In this document: one piece after another, positions 1-9,675 of the stretch
Layout of the letters: every line of letters begins with the position of its first letter
How positions within the stretch are numbered: position 1 is the first letter of the stretch
NCBI RefSeq assembly: GCF_000359745.1
Contig: NZ_AQHN01000013.1
Location: 1-64,000 of the forward strand
Direction of reading: 5' to 3'
From: Rhizobium freirei PRF 81
GTDB lineage: Bacteria > Pseudomonadota > Alphaproteobacteria > Rhizobiales > Rhizobiaceae
Length of the DNA: 64,000 nt
Notes under the pieces: generated by a model
Told to the model about the DNA's origin: nothing
Database searches by the model: none
What the model saw: the letters and a program-made list of their open reading frames with translations, nothing else
Made by a program: the position numbers and the translations under genes

Positions 1-2
1 AA

Positions 3-608
3 CATTTCAAGGCGATCCTGTCGGCGGCCCCCGATCTTCCGGCCGTGATCTACAACAGCCCCTATTACGGCTTTGCCACCCGCGCCGACCTATTCTTCGC
101 GCTGAGGGCCGAGCATGGCAATCTCGTCGGCTTCAAGGAGTTCGGCGGTGCGGCCGACATGCGCTATGCGGCCGAGAACATCACCAGCCGCGACGACGAG
201 GTCTCGCTGATGATCGGCGTCGACACGGCGGTGTTCCACGGCTTCGTCAATTGCGGTGCGACGGGCGCGATCACCGGCATCGGCAACGTGCTGCCGAAGG
301 AAGTCATCCATCTGTGCAAGCTTGCCCAGGCGGCGGCTGCGGGCGACGCCGATGCGCGTCAGCGGGCGCTGGAGCTGGAGCAGGCGCTGGCGGTGCTGTC
401 GTCCTTCGACGAGGGTCCGGATCTGGTGCTCTACTTCAAGCACATGATGGTGCTAAAGGGCGATGCGGAATATACGCTGCATTTCAATGCGAGCGATGTG
501 CTGTCGGAGAGCCAGCGCGGCTATGTCGAGGCGCAGTTCAAGCTGTTCAACGGCTGGTATGCGCAGTGGAGCAAGCTGCCCGGCGCCGTGCAGACGTACA
601 GGGCCTGA
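3..608 (+). CDS. Dihydrodipicolinate synthase/N-acetylneuraminate lyase family protein (3' part, 5' end outside window)
   Basis: The frame is open from the left edge, so the gene starts outside the window and about 200 C-terminal residues are visible. The segment YNSPYYGF is the tyrosine-bearing strand of the DapA/NanA class I aldolase barrel, and LVGFKEFGG carries the lysine expected to form the Schiff base with the substrate. GVDTAVFHGFVNCGATGAI resembles the late glycine-rich strand of the barrel, followed by the usual C-terminal helices. Family members include dihydrodipicolinate synthase, 1-pyrroline-4-hydroxy-2-carboxylate deaminase and sugar-acid aldolases or dehydratases. The YNSPYYGF variant suggests a catabolic member rather than biosynthetic DapA, but the substrate cannot be read from this part. 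A clear intrinsic terminator follows at 671-694. Confidence 0.85.
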   Translation, partial: HFKAILSAAPDLPAVIYNSPYYGFATRADLFFALRAEHGNLVGFKEFGGAADMRYAAENITSRDDEVSLMIGVDTAVFHGFVNCGATGAITGIGNVLPKEVIHLCKLAQAAAAGDADARQRALELEQALAVLSSFDEGPDLVLYFKHMMVLKGDAEYTLHFNASDVLSESQRGYVEAQFKLFNGWYAQWSKLPGAVQTYRA

Positions 609-670
609 GCCTGAGCCGGTTTCCCAATCGTCAGGCTCCAGAGCCTGCCGATGACATGAGATGCAATTGC

Positions 671-694
671 AAAAGGCCCCTTCCGGGGCCTTTT
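671..694 (+). terminator. Intrinsic terminator after the DapA-family gene
   Basis: A perfect 10-bp stem, AAAAGGCCCC and GGGGCCTTTT, around a TTCC loop. The 3' arm ends in four T residues and, by symmetry, the hairpin could work in both directions. It separates the upstream gene from ndvB. Confidence 0.9.
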
Positions 695-1032
695 CCATGT
701 CTGTGCCAGGATCGGACCGCAAGAGTGCCGGCATGCTACGCGCGCCAGTGGTTGAGAGTACGGCCTGTGAAGCGGTGCCCGGCAGGCCGCAGCAGCCAAC
801 TCCTCATTCCTGCTGTTAAATAAATATCTTGATTAATCGCTCGTTCATTTTGCAGCCGCTATTGAGAAGCGTTAACTGTTTCCAACATCTCATGTCTGAA
901 CTTAGCTATTTCCCTTCAAACCCCATGAAGAACCCGAACACGAAACGCTAGCTCCCAACTGCGCACCTTGTTTGGTTAGAATACACGGTCGGATATGATC
1001 TCGATAATGATCTCAATAGAAGAGCAGATGCT
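695..1032. other. Gene-free stretch ahead of ndvB
   Basis: About 340 bp without a convincing coding frame. It is more AT-rich than its surroundings (for example 820-860 and 900-1020) and should hold the ndvB promoter, but no consensus -35/-10 pair stands out. An AGAAGAG segment at about 1019-1025 is the likely ribosome site for ndvB. Confidence 0.5.
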
Positions 1033-4000
1033 ATGGTGCCTCAAAATCTAGCGGGCGGTTCGACCGCACAGGCCAAATCGCCTCACACGGATCTCGACTT
1101 CGGAATCCGCTCTACTCTTTTATCCAACGATCAGCTGCGGGCGAAGGCAACGCAGTTTGCCGAGAGCCGGCAGCTTGATGTCACGAGCTTCGAAAATTTC
1201 GATTTCTTCCAAAGACATCGCGAAAACGAGAGCGAGATCCTGCGGGTCTACAAATCCGCAGCGGCAGATGTCGATGCGGGCGAAAGCATCACGCCGGCGA
1301 CCGAATGGCTGCTCGACAACCATTACATCGTCGAGGAAGCCATTCAGGAAGTCCGCCGCGACTTCCCGAAGAAATTCTATCGCGAGCTGCGCACCATCAA
1401 GCTCGATGGCATCGACATTCCGCGCACCCTGGCGCTTGCCTGGCTCTACATGGCCCATGCGCACAGCAATATCAGCAATGCCGGCATGGCGGCCGTGACC
1501 GAGGGCTTCCAGGACAGGCAGACCCTGCATATCGGCGAGCTTTGGGCGCTGCCGTCGCTCGTTCGCTACGTGCTGATCGACAATCTCAGGCGCGTCGCGA
1601 CGCGGATCGACAAGAGCCGAGAGATGCGCGGCATCGCCAACGATGCGGCCAATAAGGCAATTGCGCTCGGTGACGCCAAATCCGTCGAATTCCTTGAGAC
1701 ATTGGCTGCGAATCTTGGCGATTCGACCTTCGTTACCCAGCTGCATTACCGCCTGCGCAACGCCCTTGAGCCGACAGAGGCCGCGCTCGGCTGGCTGGAA
1801 GCAAAACTTGCCGCCAACGGTGCCGACGCCGAAACCGTCATGTCGGTCGAGCAGGGCCGGCTTGCGGCTGCCAATACGCTGATGGGCAGCATCATCAAGA
1901 GCCTCAGGGAAATCAACGATACCGATTGGTCGACCTGGGTCGAAGAGGTCAGCAAGATCGACAAGCTTCTGTGGAAGCAGACCGATTATGCCGAACTCGA
2001 CTCCGGCTCGCGCAATTCCTATCGCCGCCAGATCGAAAAGCTCGCAAAGCGCAGCGAGAAGACGGAACTCGATATCGCCGAGGCAGCGATCAAGCTTGCC
2101 GAACGCGCAAGCGCCAGTGGCAAGGATGCTCCGGCTGCCGCCACCAATGTCGGCTATTTCCTGGTTGGCGCAGGACGCCCCGCGCTCGAGGCGGAGATCG
2201 GCTTCCGCAAGCCGCTTGGCGTGCGGTTCATGCGGGCGATCCGCCGGTTGAACTGGCTCGCGATCGCCGTACCTGTGCTCACCCTCACGCTGCTGGCGCT
2301 GATCGCCGTCGGCGCTGTTTTCGTCAGCACGGGCATCCCTCTTTTTGCGACGATCGTTCTTTTGCTGGCATTCGCGCTTCCGGCCTCGGAAGGCGCGACA
2401 GGCCTCTTTAACTTTTTCGCCACATTCTTCATCGCCCCCGATCGCCTGATCGGTTACGAATTCAAGAAGGGTCTGCCGGCAGAGGCGCGCACGCTGGTCA
2501 CCATTCCGAGCCTCATCGGCAAGCGCGAGCATGTGGATGAACTGCTTCGCAATCTCGAAGTTCATTATCTCGCCAATCCCCGCGGTGAGATCTACTACGC
2601 CCTGCTCAGCGACTGGCCCGACAGCCAGGAAGAACAGAACGCCCGCGATCTCGAAGTTCTCGACTACGCACGTCGCCAGATGGCCAATCTGGATGCGCGC
2701 TATGCCGAGAACGGCAAGCAGCGCTTCTACCTCCTGCACCGCCGCCGCCTCTACAATGAGGCCGAAGGCGCCTGGATGGGCTGGGAGCGCAAGCGCGGCA
2801 AGCTGCATGAATTGAACATGCTGCTGCGCGGCGATCCGAATACGACCTTCCTTCCCGGCGCCGATACCGTGCCGCAGGACGTGAAGTACGTCATGACCTT
2901 GGACAGCGATACGCGCATCATTCGCGACACGGTGACGAAGCTCGTCGGCAAGCTGCATCATCCGATCAACCGCCCGGTTTTCGATGCCAAGAGCCAGCGC
3001 GTCGTCGATGGTTACAGCGTGCTACAGCCGCGCGTGACGCCGTCGCTGACGACGGGCAAGGATGCCTCGGCCTTCCAGCGCATCTTCTCGGTCAATCGCG
3101 GCCTCGACCCTTACGTCTTCGCCGTCTCCGACGTCTATCAGGATATCACGGGCGAAGGCACCTTTACGGGTAAGGGCCTCTATCACGTCGACGCCTTCGA
3201 AGCCTCGCTCAAGGGCAGGATCGCGGAAAACTCGGTGCTGAGCCATGACTTGCTCGAAGGCTCGATGGCGCGCTGCGCCCTGGTGACCGACTGCGAACTC
3301 GTCGAGGATTTCCCGATCCGCTACGAAGTGGAAGTCTCGCGCCAGCATCGCTGGGCTCGCGGCGACTGGCAATTGCTTCCCTATATCTTCAATCCGAAGC
3401 GTGGCGTCACTGCGCTCGGCCGCTGGAAGATGGCCGACAATCTGCGCCGTTCACTGACGCCGATCGCCTGGTTCCTGGCGTCTGCGCTCGGCTGGTACTG
3501 GATGAGCCCGCTCGGTGCGCTCCTCTGGCAGATCGTGCTGATCTTCAGCCTGTTCGTGGCGCCGACGCTGTCTTTGATCAACGGCATCATTCCCCGCACG
3601 AGCGACATCATCCTGGGCGCGCATCTGCATATGGTCTGGACCGACATCCAGAATGCCAATGCCCAGGTCGCGTTGCGTGTCGTCTTCATTGCCGACAGCG
3701 CATGCGTCATGGCCGATGCCATCCTCCGCTCGCTCTATCGTCTCTTCGTCAGCCACAAGCTGATGCTGCAATGGCGCACCGCCGCAAGCGCCCAGGCCGC
3801 GGCGCAGACCACCATCCTTGGTCACTACAAGGTCATGTGGCGCGCTCCCGTGCTTGCGGTTCTCGCGCTGCTCTTCGCCCTGTATTCCGGCGACAACGCC
3901 TATCTGGTCGGCGTTCCCTTCATCATTCTCTGGGTACTGTCACCCATGATCGCCTGGATAGTCAGCCAGACGGCGGAGACCGAAGACCGGCTGGTCGTTC

Positions 4001-7000
4001 CCGACAAGGTCAGAAGCGAGCTTCGCAAGATTGCACGCCGGACCTGGCGCTACTTCGACAATTTCGTCGTGCCCGGCCAGCATTACCTGCCGCCCGATAA
4101 CGTCCAGCAGACGCCGCATGCCGTCGTGGCCATGCGCACCTCGCCGACCAATATCGGCGTCTACCTTCTGTCGGTGATTTCGGCGCGTCAATTCGGTTGG
4201 ATCTCGTTCGAGGAAGCGGTCAGGCGCATCGAACAGACGATCGACACCACCGAGAAGCTCGAAAAATATCGCGGCCACCTGTTCAACTGGTATCACACCG
4301 ACACGCTGAAGCCGCTCGGCCGCAAATATGTCTCGTCGGTGGATAGCGGCAACCTGGCCGGCCATCTGATTGCCGTCGGCTCTGCCTGCCGTGGCTGGGC
4401 ACAGGCACCTACCGCCCAGATTCACGGCAGTCTCGATGGGATCGGTGACATCGTCGGCATTCTTCGCGAGGTCCTTGCCGAGCTTGCGGATGACAACAAG
4501 ACGAGCCGCGACCTTCGGGATCGCGTCGATGAGCGGATTGCAACCTTCGAAAACACGCTCGCCGCAGCCAAGCAGAAGAAGGAATTCACTCTTGCCGCCG
4601 TCGAGCGGCTGGTGGAGGACGCCCGCGAAATCGGCAAGCTTGCCGGCAATCTCGACCAGGAGGTCAAGACCGCGCGGAGCGAGGAAGTCGTCTACTGGGC
4701 CGGCAGGCTTGTGGCAACCTGCGAGCTTCATCTGGTCGATAACGCGCTCGATCAGGCGAAGATCGATGCCATCTCCGAAAGGCTGATCGCCGTCGGCGGT
4801 CGCGCCCGGAATATCGCCTTCGCGATGGACTTCAGCTTCCTCTTCCGCCCGGAGCGTCGCCTGCTGTCGATCGGTTTCCGCGTCGAGACCGAAGAGGTCG
4901 ATGCCGCCTGCTATGACCTGCTGGCATCGGAAGCGCGCCTCACCAGCCTCTTTGCAGTCGCGAAGGGCGATCTGCCGACCGAGCACTGGTACAAGCTCGG
5001 ACGCCATGTCGTTCCTGTGGGACCCCGCGGTGCGCTGGTCTCCTGGTCGGGCTCGATGTTCGAATATCTCATGCCGCCGCTCGTCATGCAGGAGCGTCAG
5101 GGCGGCATCCTCAATCAGACCAACAATCTGATCGTCCAGGAACAGATGAATTATGCCAAGCACCTTGGTGTTGGCATCCCCTGGGGCATCTCGGAAGCGG
5201 CCTTCAATGCCCGCGACCACCAGATGAACTATCAGTACAGCAATTTCGGCGTGCCGACGCTCGGCCTGAAGCGCGGCCTTGGCCAGAATGCCGTCATTGC
5301 GCCCTACGCTTCGCTGCTCGCCAGCCAGTACAATCCGGTGGCAGCACTCGAGAACCTCGAAAAGCTCAGGGCGGTCGGCGCACTCGGTATGTACGGCTTC
5401 CACGATGCCGTCGATTTTACGCCGAGCCGTGTGCCCGAAGGCAAGAAGTGCGCGGTCGTCTATAACTACTATGCCCACCACCATGGCATGTCGATCGCAG
5501 CCGTCGCCAACGTCGCTTTCGACGGGCTGCTGCGCGAACTCTTCCACGCCGATCCGGTGATCGAGGCGGCCGAACTGCTGCTGCAGGAAAAGGCGCCGCG
5601 CGACATTCCGGTCATGGCGTCCAAGCACGAGACCGATGCTCCGGCAACTATCCAGGGCGACCTGATGCGCCCCGAAGTGCGTCGCGTCGAGGATCCGGCA
5701 TCGCGCGAGCGGGAGTTGTCGCTGCTGTCCAACGGCCGCTATTCGACGATGCTGACGGCGACCGGCGCGGGCTATACGCGCTGGAACAACCTGTCCATCA
5801 ACCGTTGGCGCGCCGATCCGACCGAAGACCGCTGGGGTTCCTTCGTCTTCCTGCGCGACACGGCATCGCATGAATGGTGGTCCGCCACCGCCGAGCCGCG
5901 CTCCATCGCCAACGAGCATGTTCGCGTCACCTTCAGCGACGACAAGGCTGAGTTCGTCAAGACTGTCGGCGAACTCACCAGCGAAATGGAAGTCTTCATC
6001 GCGAGCGATCACGACGCGGAAGGCCGCCGTCTGACGATCACCAACTCCGGCACGGAAGACCGAGTGATCGAAGTCACCTCCTATATGGAGCCGGTTGCCA
6101 CGCTCGATATCGTCGATACCGGCCATCCTGTCTTCGCCCGCATGTTCGTGCATACCGAGATTGCCAGCCGTGGCGACGCCATTTTCGTCGAGCGCCGCAA
6201 GCGCGGCGTCACTGATCCGGAAGTTGCGATCGCGCAGCTTGTCGTCGACGGCAGCGGCGGCGACGGCCCAACCCAGTTCGAAACCGACCGCATGCGGTTC
6301 CTCGGAAGAGGTCGCACCTTGACGGAAGCTGCAGCCTTTGACGAAGGTGCTACGCTCTCGGGCACGGACGGCTTCACCATGGATGCCTGCGTCTCGCTGC
6401 GCCGTATCGTGCGCATTCCGGCTGGCAAGAAGATCAGCCTGGTCTTCTGGACCATGGCGGCAAGAACCCGGGCAGAGCTCGAGACGGCGGTGGAGCACTA
6501 TCGCCAGCCCGACAGCTTTGCTCAAGGCCTCGTTCAGGCCTGGACGCGAACCCAGAAGCAGCTGCGCCAGATCGGCGTCAATTCGAAGGAAGCGGCAGCC
6601 TATCAGCGCTTTGCGCGCTATATCGTCTACCCCGAGATGTCGCTGCGCGCGGACAAGCAGACGGTTCGCGACGGCTTGCGGTCCCAGTCGGTTCTTTGGG
6701 GAGCGACGCTCTCCGGCGACGCGCCGATCATGACCCTGCGCATCACCGACGAGCTCGGCACTGATCTCGTCAAGGAACTGCTGCGTGCGCAGGGCTTCCT
6801 GCAATCGCGCGGCGTCGAGGTCGATCTCGTGATCTTCAACGAGCGCTCCGGCGAGGACGCCTCTGAGATGCAGCGCACGATCGACCAGCTTTGCGATGGC
6901 GCGCGCCATGCAAGCGAGGCGGCCGGCATTCAGCGCAACATCTATGTGATCCGCAAGGATATGACGACTCCGGAAGTCTATGATGCGATCATCGCGGCCT

Positions 7001-9540
7001 CGCGCATCGTGCTGCGTGGCCGGGACGGCAGCCTGAACGATCAGCTGGAACGGGCCCGCTCCGTCGCAGGCTCGCCGGCGTTGCTTGGCCAGTGGGGCGA
7101 TTCCACGCTCGTGCCGACAATGACGCGCAGCAAGGTCGCGCCGACGAACGGCGACGGCAGCGATCTGACGTTCTGGAACGGCTATGGCGGTTTTGCAGCC
7201 GATGGCAGCGAATATGTCGTGCGTCTTTCGGGCGGAGAACAGACGCCGCATCCGTGGGTCAACATCATGGCCAATGAGAGCTTCGGTTTCCATGTCTCGG
7301 CCGAAGGTGCGGCCTTCACCTGGAGCCAGAACTCCCGTGACCATCAGCTGACGCCCTGGACCAACGACATGGTCACCAACAGGCCCGGCGAAGCCTTCTA
7401 TTTGAAGGATCTCGATCGCGGTTCGATCATCGTTCCCTATGCTGCCCTGGCGCAGACTTCGGATACGAACTTCGAGGTTCGCCACGGCCTGGGTTATTCG
7501 GTCTTCTCCACGACCCAGGACGAGATCGCGCTGGAAGTCACCCAGACGCTCCATATGGAAAAGCCGGTCAAGCTGACGCAGCTGCGCATTCGCAACACCG
7601 CAAGCGAGGCACGCAAGCTTCGCCTCTACGGCTACGCCGAATGGATTCTCGGCAACAATCCGACCAAGAGCAAACCATACATCGTCTCCGAATTCGATCG
7701 GGAGAGCGGTGTGATCTTCGCGAACAACCCGTTCAGCGTCGATTTTGGCGGGCGCGTGGCGTCGTTTGCGGCGAGCGAAAAGCCCTCGAGCGTCTCCGGC
7801 AGCCGCCGCGAGTTCATCGGCCGCCATGGAACGATCCAGCAGCCTCGCAAGGTTTCGGCAGGTTCGCGCCTGTCCGACGTGATCGAACTCGATGGCGATC
7901 CGGCAGCGGCCATGGCCTTCGATCTGACGATCGAGCCGGGCGAGGAGCGCGCCATCTGCTTCTATATGGGCGATGCCGGCTCGCGCGAGGAATCGGCAGC
8001 GCTCATGGCCGAAATCCGTTCCGTCAGCTTCGAGGAAGTGCTCGGCAAGACCAAGAGCTACTGGACGACGTTTACGGGCAAGGCACGCGTTTCGACCCCC
8101 GATCAGCGCTTCGACTTCATGGTCAACAACTGGCTGCCCTATCAGACGCTCAGCTGCCGCATCATGGCGCGCACCGCCTTCTATCAGTCGAGCGGCGCGT
8201 GGGGTCTGCGCGATCAGCTGCAGGATTCGCTCGCCTTCCTGCTACATTCGCCTGACATCGCCCGCAGGCAAATCCTCAATACCGGCCGTCGCCAGTTTGC
8301 CAAGGGCGATTTCCAGCACTGGTGGCTGGCCGACAGCGGCGCCGGCGTCAGAACGAATATTTCGGACGATCCGGTCTGGCTCGCCTATGCGGTCGACCAA
8401 TATTGCACGGCGACGGGCGACACGGCGATCTTCGACGAGATGCTGCCCTTCGTCGAAGGGGCTGAGCTTAGCCCGGGCCAGTATGACGCGTTCCTCGTGC
8501 CGCGGGTCTCCGCCGAGAACGCATCGCTCTATGAGCATGCTGCCCTTGGCCTCGACCTGGCAATCAAGCGCATCGGCGTAAAGGGCCTGCCGCTGATGAT
8601 GAGCGGCGACTGGTGCGACAAGATGGACCGCGTCGGCATCGATGGCCGCGGCGAAAGCGTCTGGCTCGGCTGGTTCCTGGCGGGCGCCCTGCGTCGGTTC
8701 ATCGGTTATGCCGAGACGCGTGGCGATACGCAGCGTGTCAGCCGCTGGTCGGAACATCTGACCAAGCTGAAGGAAGCGCTCGAAACCGCCGGCTGGGATG
8801 GCGATTACTATCGTCGCGGCTATTTCGACAATGGCGCGCCGCTCGGCTCCAGCCAGTCCGATCAGGCAAAGATCGACTCCATCGCCCAGTCGTGGAGTGT
8901 TCTGTCGGGCGAGGGCAATCCGGAGCGCAGCGAGATGGCGATGAACGCCGTCCTCGAAAAGCTCGCGGACAAGGAAGGCGGGTTCATCCGCTTGCTGACA
9001 CCGCCCTTCACCAACCCGGCCAACGATCCAGGTGCCATCAAGGCCTATCCTCCGGGCGTTCGCGAAAATGGCGGGCAGTATACGCACGCCGCCGTGTGGA
9101 CCACGCTCGCCTTTGCGCGCATGGGCCGCTCGGAAGATGCTTGGCGTTGCTTCGAAATGCTCAACCCGATCAATCATTCGCTCGATAAGTCTGCGGCGGA
9201 TGTCTACCGGGTCGAGCCCTATGTGATTGCCGGCGACGTCTATGGCGAAGGCGCCCTCAAAGGTCGCGGCGGCTGGAGCTGGTACACCGGCTCGGGCGGC
9301 TGGCTCTATCGTACGGCGATCGAGGGCATCCTTGGCGTGCGCGTCGAGAACGGTCATCTCCATGTGAAGCCGGCGCTGCCGGCAAAGTGGGACAAGTTCT
9401 CGGCGGATCTCGATTTGCCAAGCGGCAAATACCAGGTGTCGGTTTCTAAGGACGCCGCGGGAGGCCAATATTCGGTGACGGTCAATGGCGTCGCCATCGA
9501 TCATCTCAACGAGGGGTATCGGCTTAGGGTCGCGCACTAG
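1033..9540 (+). CDS. ndvB: Cyclic beta-1,2-glucan synthase
   Basis: A very large inner-membrane protein of 2835 residues, the size typical of NdvB/ChvB. It makes cyclic beta-1,2-glucans from UDP-glucose; these periplasmic glucans serve in osmoadaptation and in plant infection by rhizobia and agrobacteria. After a soluble N-terminal region (about 1-400), membrane helices begin near residue 407 (LNWLAIAVPVLTLTLLALI). A glycosyltransferase domain follows with a DSD metal motif at 624-626 (MTLDSDTRI) and QHRW at 771-774, then further membrane helices (about 810-990). The C-terminal half is the GH94-type phosphorylase-like domain thought to set ring size; it has GLRDQLQDSLAFL near 2390 and GWSWYTGSGGWLYR near 2747. 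ATG 1033 is preceded by AGAAGAG. The gene stands alone and ends in a strong terminator. Confidence 0.98.
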   Translation: MVPQNLAGGSTAQAKSPHTDLDFGIRSTLLSNDQLRAKATQFAESRQLDVTSFENFDFFQRHRENESEILRVYKSAAADVDAGESITPATEWLLDNHYIVEEAIQEVRRDFPKKFYRELRTIKLDGIDIPRTLALAWLYMAHAHSNISNAGMAAVTEGFQDRQTLHIGELWALPSLVRYVLIDNLRRVATRIDKSREMRGIANDAANKAIALGDAKSVEFLETLAANLGDSTFVTQLHYRLRNALEPTEAALGWLEAKLAANGADAETVMSVEQGRLAAANTLMGSIIKSLREINDTDWSTWVEEVSKIDKLLWKQTDYAELDSGSRNSYRRQIEKLAKRSEKTELDIAEAAIKLAERASASGKDAPAAATNVGYFLVGAGRPALEAEIGFRKPLGVRFMRAIRRLNWLAIAVPVLTLTLLALIAVGAVFVSTGIPLFATIVLLLAFALPASEGATGLFNFFATFFIAPDRLIGYEFKKGLPAEARTLVTIPSLIGKREHVDELLRNLEVHYLANPRGEIYYALLSDWPDSQEEQNARDLEVLDYARRQMANLDARYAENGKQRFYLLHRRRLYNEAEGAWMGWERKRGKLHELNMLLRGDPNTTFLPGADTVPQDVKYVMTLDSDTRIIRDTVTKLVGKLHHPINRPVFDAKSQRVVDGYSVLQPRVTPSLTTGKDASAFQRIFSVNRGLDPYVFAVSDVYQDITGEGTFTGKGLYHVDAFEASLKGRIAENSVLSHDLLEGSMARCALVTDCELVEDFPIRYEVEVSRQHRWARGDWQLLPYIFNPKRGVTALGRWKMADNLRRSLTPIAWFLASALGWYWMSPLGALLWQIVLIFSLFVAPTLSLINGIIPRTSDIILGAHLHMVWTDIQNANAQVALRVVFIADSACVMADAILRSLYRLFVSHKLMLQWRTAASAQAAAQTTILGHYKVMWRAPVLAVLALLFALYSGDNAYLVGVPFIILWVLSPMIAWIVSQTAETEDRLVVPDKVRSELRKIARRTWRYFDNFVVPGQHYLPPDNVQQTPHAVVAMRTSPTNIGVYLLSVISARQFGWISFEEAVRRIEQTIDTTEKLEKYRGHLFNWYHTDTLKPLGRKYVSSVDSGNLAGHLIAVGSACRGWAQAPTAQIHGSLDGIGDIVGILREVLAELADDNKTSRDLRDRVDERIATFENTLAAAKQKKEFTLAAVERLVEDAREIGKLAGNLDQEVKTARSEEVVYWAGRLVATCELHLVDNALDQAKIDAISERLIAVGGRARNIAFAMDFSFLFRPERRLLSIGFRVETEEVDAACYDLLASEARLTSLFAVAKGDLPTEHWYKLGRHVVPVGPRGALVSWSGSMFEYLMPPLVMQERQGGILNQTNNLIVQEQMNYAKHLGVGIPWGISEAAFNARDHQMNYQYSNFGVPTLGLKRGLGQNAVIAPYASLLASQYNPVAALENLEKLRAVGALGMYGFHDAVDFTPSRVPEGKKCAVVYNYYAHHHGMSIAAVANVAFDGLLRELFHADPVIEAAELLLQEKAPRDIPVMASKHETDAPATIQGDLMRPEVRRVEDPASRERELSLLSNGRYSTMLTATGAGYTRWNNLSINRWRADPTEDRWGSFVFLRDTASHEWWSATAEPRSIANEHVRVTFSDDKAEFVKTVGELTSEMEVFIASDHDAEGRRLTITNSGTEDRVIEVTSYMEPVATLDIVDTGHPVFARMFVHTEIASRGDAIFVERRKRGVTDPEVAIAQLVVDGSGGDGPTQFETDRMRFLGRGRTLTEAAAFDEGATLSGTDGFTMDACVSLRRIVRIPAGKKISLVFWTMAARTRAELETAVEHYRQPDSFAQGLVQAWTRTQKQLRQIGVNSKEAAAYQRFARYIVYPEMSLRADKQTVRDGLRSQSVLWGATLSGDAPIMTLRITDELGTDLVKELLRAQGFLQSRGVEVDLVIFNERSGEDASEMQRTIDQLCDGARHASEAAGIQRNIYVIRKDMTTPEVYDAIIAASRIVLRGRDGSLNDQLERARSVAGSPALLGQWGDSTLVPTMTRSKVAPTNGDGSDLTFWNGYGGFAADGSEYVVRLSGGEQTPHPWVNIMANESFGFHVSAEGAAFTWSQNSRDHQLTPWTNDMVTNRPGEAFYLKDLDRGSIIVPYAALAQTSDTNFEVRHGLGYSVFSTTQDEIALEVTQTLHMEKPVKLTQLRIRNTASEARKLRLYGYAEWILGNNPTKSKPYIVSEFDRESGVIFANNPFSVDFGGRVASFAASEKPSSVSGSRREFIGRHGTIQQPRKVSAGSRLSDVIELDGDPAAAMAFDLTIEPGEERAICFYMGDAGSREESAALMAEIRSVSFEEVLGKTKSYWTTFTGKARVSTPDQRFDFMVNNWLPYQTLSCRIMARTAFYQSSGAWGLRDQLQDSLAFLLHSPDIARRQILNTGRRQFAKGDFQHWWLADSGAGVRTNISDDPVWLAYAVDQYCTATGDTAIFDEMLPFVEGAELSPGQYDAFLVPRVSAENASLYEHAALGLDLAIKRIGVKGLPLMMSGDWCDKMDRVGIDGRGESVWLGWFLAGALRRFIGYAETRGDTQRVSRWSEHLTKLKEALETAGWDGDYYRRGYFDNGAPLGSSQSDQAKIDSIAQSWSVLSGEGNPERSEMAMNAVLEKLADKEGGFIRLLTPPFTNPANDPGAIKAYPPGVRENGGQYTHAAVWTTLAFARMGRSEDAWRCFEMLNPINHSLDKSAADVYRVEPYVIAGDVYGEGALKGRGGWSWYTGSGGWLYRTAIEGILGVRVENGHLHVKPALPAKWDKFSADLDLPSGKYQVSVSKDAAGGQYSVTVNGVAIDHLNEGYRLRVAH

Positions 9541-9551
9541 CAAATGCATTT

Positions 9552-9591
9552 GGCAAAAGGCCGCCCGGTGAAAACCGGGCGGCCTTTTGCC
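9552..9591 (+). terminator. Strong intrinsic terminator after ndvB
   Basis: An uninterrupted 18-bp inverted repeat (9552-9569 and 9574-9591) around a GAAA loop, with a GC-rich core (GGCCGCCCGGT) and flanking AAAA/TTTT. It lies 11 bp past the ndvB stop codon and, being symmetrical, can also serve the convergent gene. Confidence 0.92.
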
Positions 9592-9675
9592 GTTGAACAC
9601 CGGCAATCCGGCAGCGCATAGCCACCGTGCGGCGGCGCAATCGATCGCGCCGCCGGTCTTTTCTTCGCTCACGTT

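Noticed and set aside
3940..7827. Very long minus-strand open frame (about 1295 codons) opposite ndvB, and other long antisense frames (8242-9672, 54168-56957, 57322-58860)
   Set aside because: They are mirror frames of highly GC3-biased genes. Their translations are rich in Arg, His and Asp with no domain signature, and the plus-strand proteins are certain.
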